NCBI GenBank assembly: GCA_020048795.1
Contig: JAIFMA010000214.1
Location: forward strand, 1 to 21,262
Direction of reading: 5' to 3'
Length of the DNA: 21,262 bases
DNA from: Rhodoferax sp.
Lineage (GTDB): Bacteria > Pseudomonadota > Gammaproteobacteria > Burkholderiales > Burkholderiaceae_C
Shown: positions 20,776 to 21,262 of the stretch, piece after piece
Numbering within the stretch: the stretch's first letter is position 1
Layout of the letters: the number at the start of each line of letters is the position of its first letter
Program-made: the position numbers and the translations under genes
The notes under the pieces: generated by a model
The model's input: only the letters and a program-made list of their open reading frames with translations
What the model was told of the DNA's origin: nothing
Database searches by the model: none

Positions 20776-21262
20776 CGCCCATAAGAGTAATGCGCGGCGC
20801 AAGCCCCTTCGTTGGACACCATGCATGAGCCCATCGGGCTCTCGGGTGTGCAGACGGTGCCAAACAGTTTGCAATCGGCCGGGCGCTTGATGCCGCGCAA
20901 AATCGTGCCGCATTCACACTGCTTGTGATCGGGCACGCTGGCATAGGTCAGGTCAAACTTGACTTCGGCGTCCCAGGCGGCCAGTTCGGGGCGGATTTTC
21001 AGGGCACTGTGGGGCACCTCACCCAGGCCGCGCCACTCAAAACTCTCGCGTAATTCAAACACCTGCGCCATGATTTTTTGCGCCACCAGGTTGCCCGTGG
21101 GTGTGACCACGCGCGAAAACTCGTTTTCAACCTCGGCGCGGCCACTGTTCATCTGGCGCACCAGCATCAAAATGCCCTGCATCACGTCCAGCGGCTCAAA
21201 ACCGGTGATCACCACCGGCTTGTGGTAAGTCTGCGCAAAATGCACATAGGGCTGCGAGCCAA
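20727..21262 (-). CDS. hypD: Hydrogenase maturation protein HypD, N-terminus cut by window edge
   Basis: Iron-sulfur scaffold that, with HypC and HypE, assembles the Fe(CN)2CO unit of NiFe hydrogenase. About 177 C-terminal residues are visible and the frame is open to the edge, so roughly half of the usual 360-380-residue protein is missing. Family motifs: VVITGFEPLDVMQGI, KIMAQVFE, and the Cys-rich end CECGTILRGIKRPADCKLFG, then VCTPESPMGSCMVSNEGACAA, including the Fe-S cysteines. After the conserved end HYSYGR, an Ala/Gln-rich tail (FQVVAQATRAQAATD) is encoded by the dispersed 54-bp repeat, which also supplies the stop codon. hypE follows after 26 nt. Confidence 0.95.
   Translation of the reverse strand, partial: GSQPYVHFAQTYHKPVVITGFEPLDVMQGILMLVRQMNSGRAEVENEFSRVVTPTGNLVAQKIMAQVFELRESFEWRGLGEVPHSALKIRPELAAWDAEVKFDLTYASVPDHKQCECGTILRGIKRPADCKLFGTVCTPESPMGSCMVSNEGACAAHYSYGRFQVVAQATRAQAATD

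Overview
The window looks like a chromosome segment of a betaproteobacterium, most likely family Comamonadaceae (Rhodoferax/Polaromonas-like). This is inferred from the high-GC codon use, the gene content and a dispersed 54-bp repeat that resembles sequences I associate with that family. No rRNA, tRNA, CRISPR, insertion sequence or phage gene was seen.

Region 1 (1-9883) is a divergent hexuronate catabolism island. Leftward run dctP-dctQ-dctM (a TRAP transporter), uxaA (altronate dehydratase) and a KDPG-aldolase gene cut by the left edge. Rightward run uxaC, uxuB and uxuA. Together these take up a hexuronate and convert glucuronate to fructuronate, mannonate and 2-keto-3-deoxygluconate (KDG). 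Altronate also feeds into KDG, and the aldolase splits phosphorylated KDG. The KDG kinase, a dedicated tagaturonate reductase and the regulator are not in the window. Both outward promoters carry the same 24-bp operator-like sequence (21/24 identical). An intrinsic terminator sits between dctP and dctQ.

Region 2 (10157-16338) is a zinc-homeostasis island. Leftward run a small His-rich membrane protein, znuC, znuB and znuA. Rightward run a Fur/Zur-family regulator, a LolD-like ABC ATPase, an FtsX-like permease, a small secreted Cys/His protein and a DUF3299-type secreted protein. Two tandem 26-bp operator-like repeats lie between the arms. The rightward genes are tightly coupled with ATGA overlaps. 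They look like a zinc-responsive envelope system whose biochemical role is not established.

Region 3 (16593-21262) holds a CofD/YvcK-family protein, a MOFRL-type glycerate 2-kinase, a short likely DNA-methylase remnant, and hypE plus the 3' part of hypD (NiFe-hydrogenase maturation), which continue past the right edge.

The main structural observation is a family of six ungapped 54-bp repeats scattered through all three regions. Three lie inside reading frames. One encodes most of the signal peptide of the small Cys protein, one encodes a segment of the ABC ATPase, and one encodes the C-terminal tail and stop codon of HypD.
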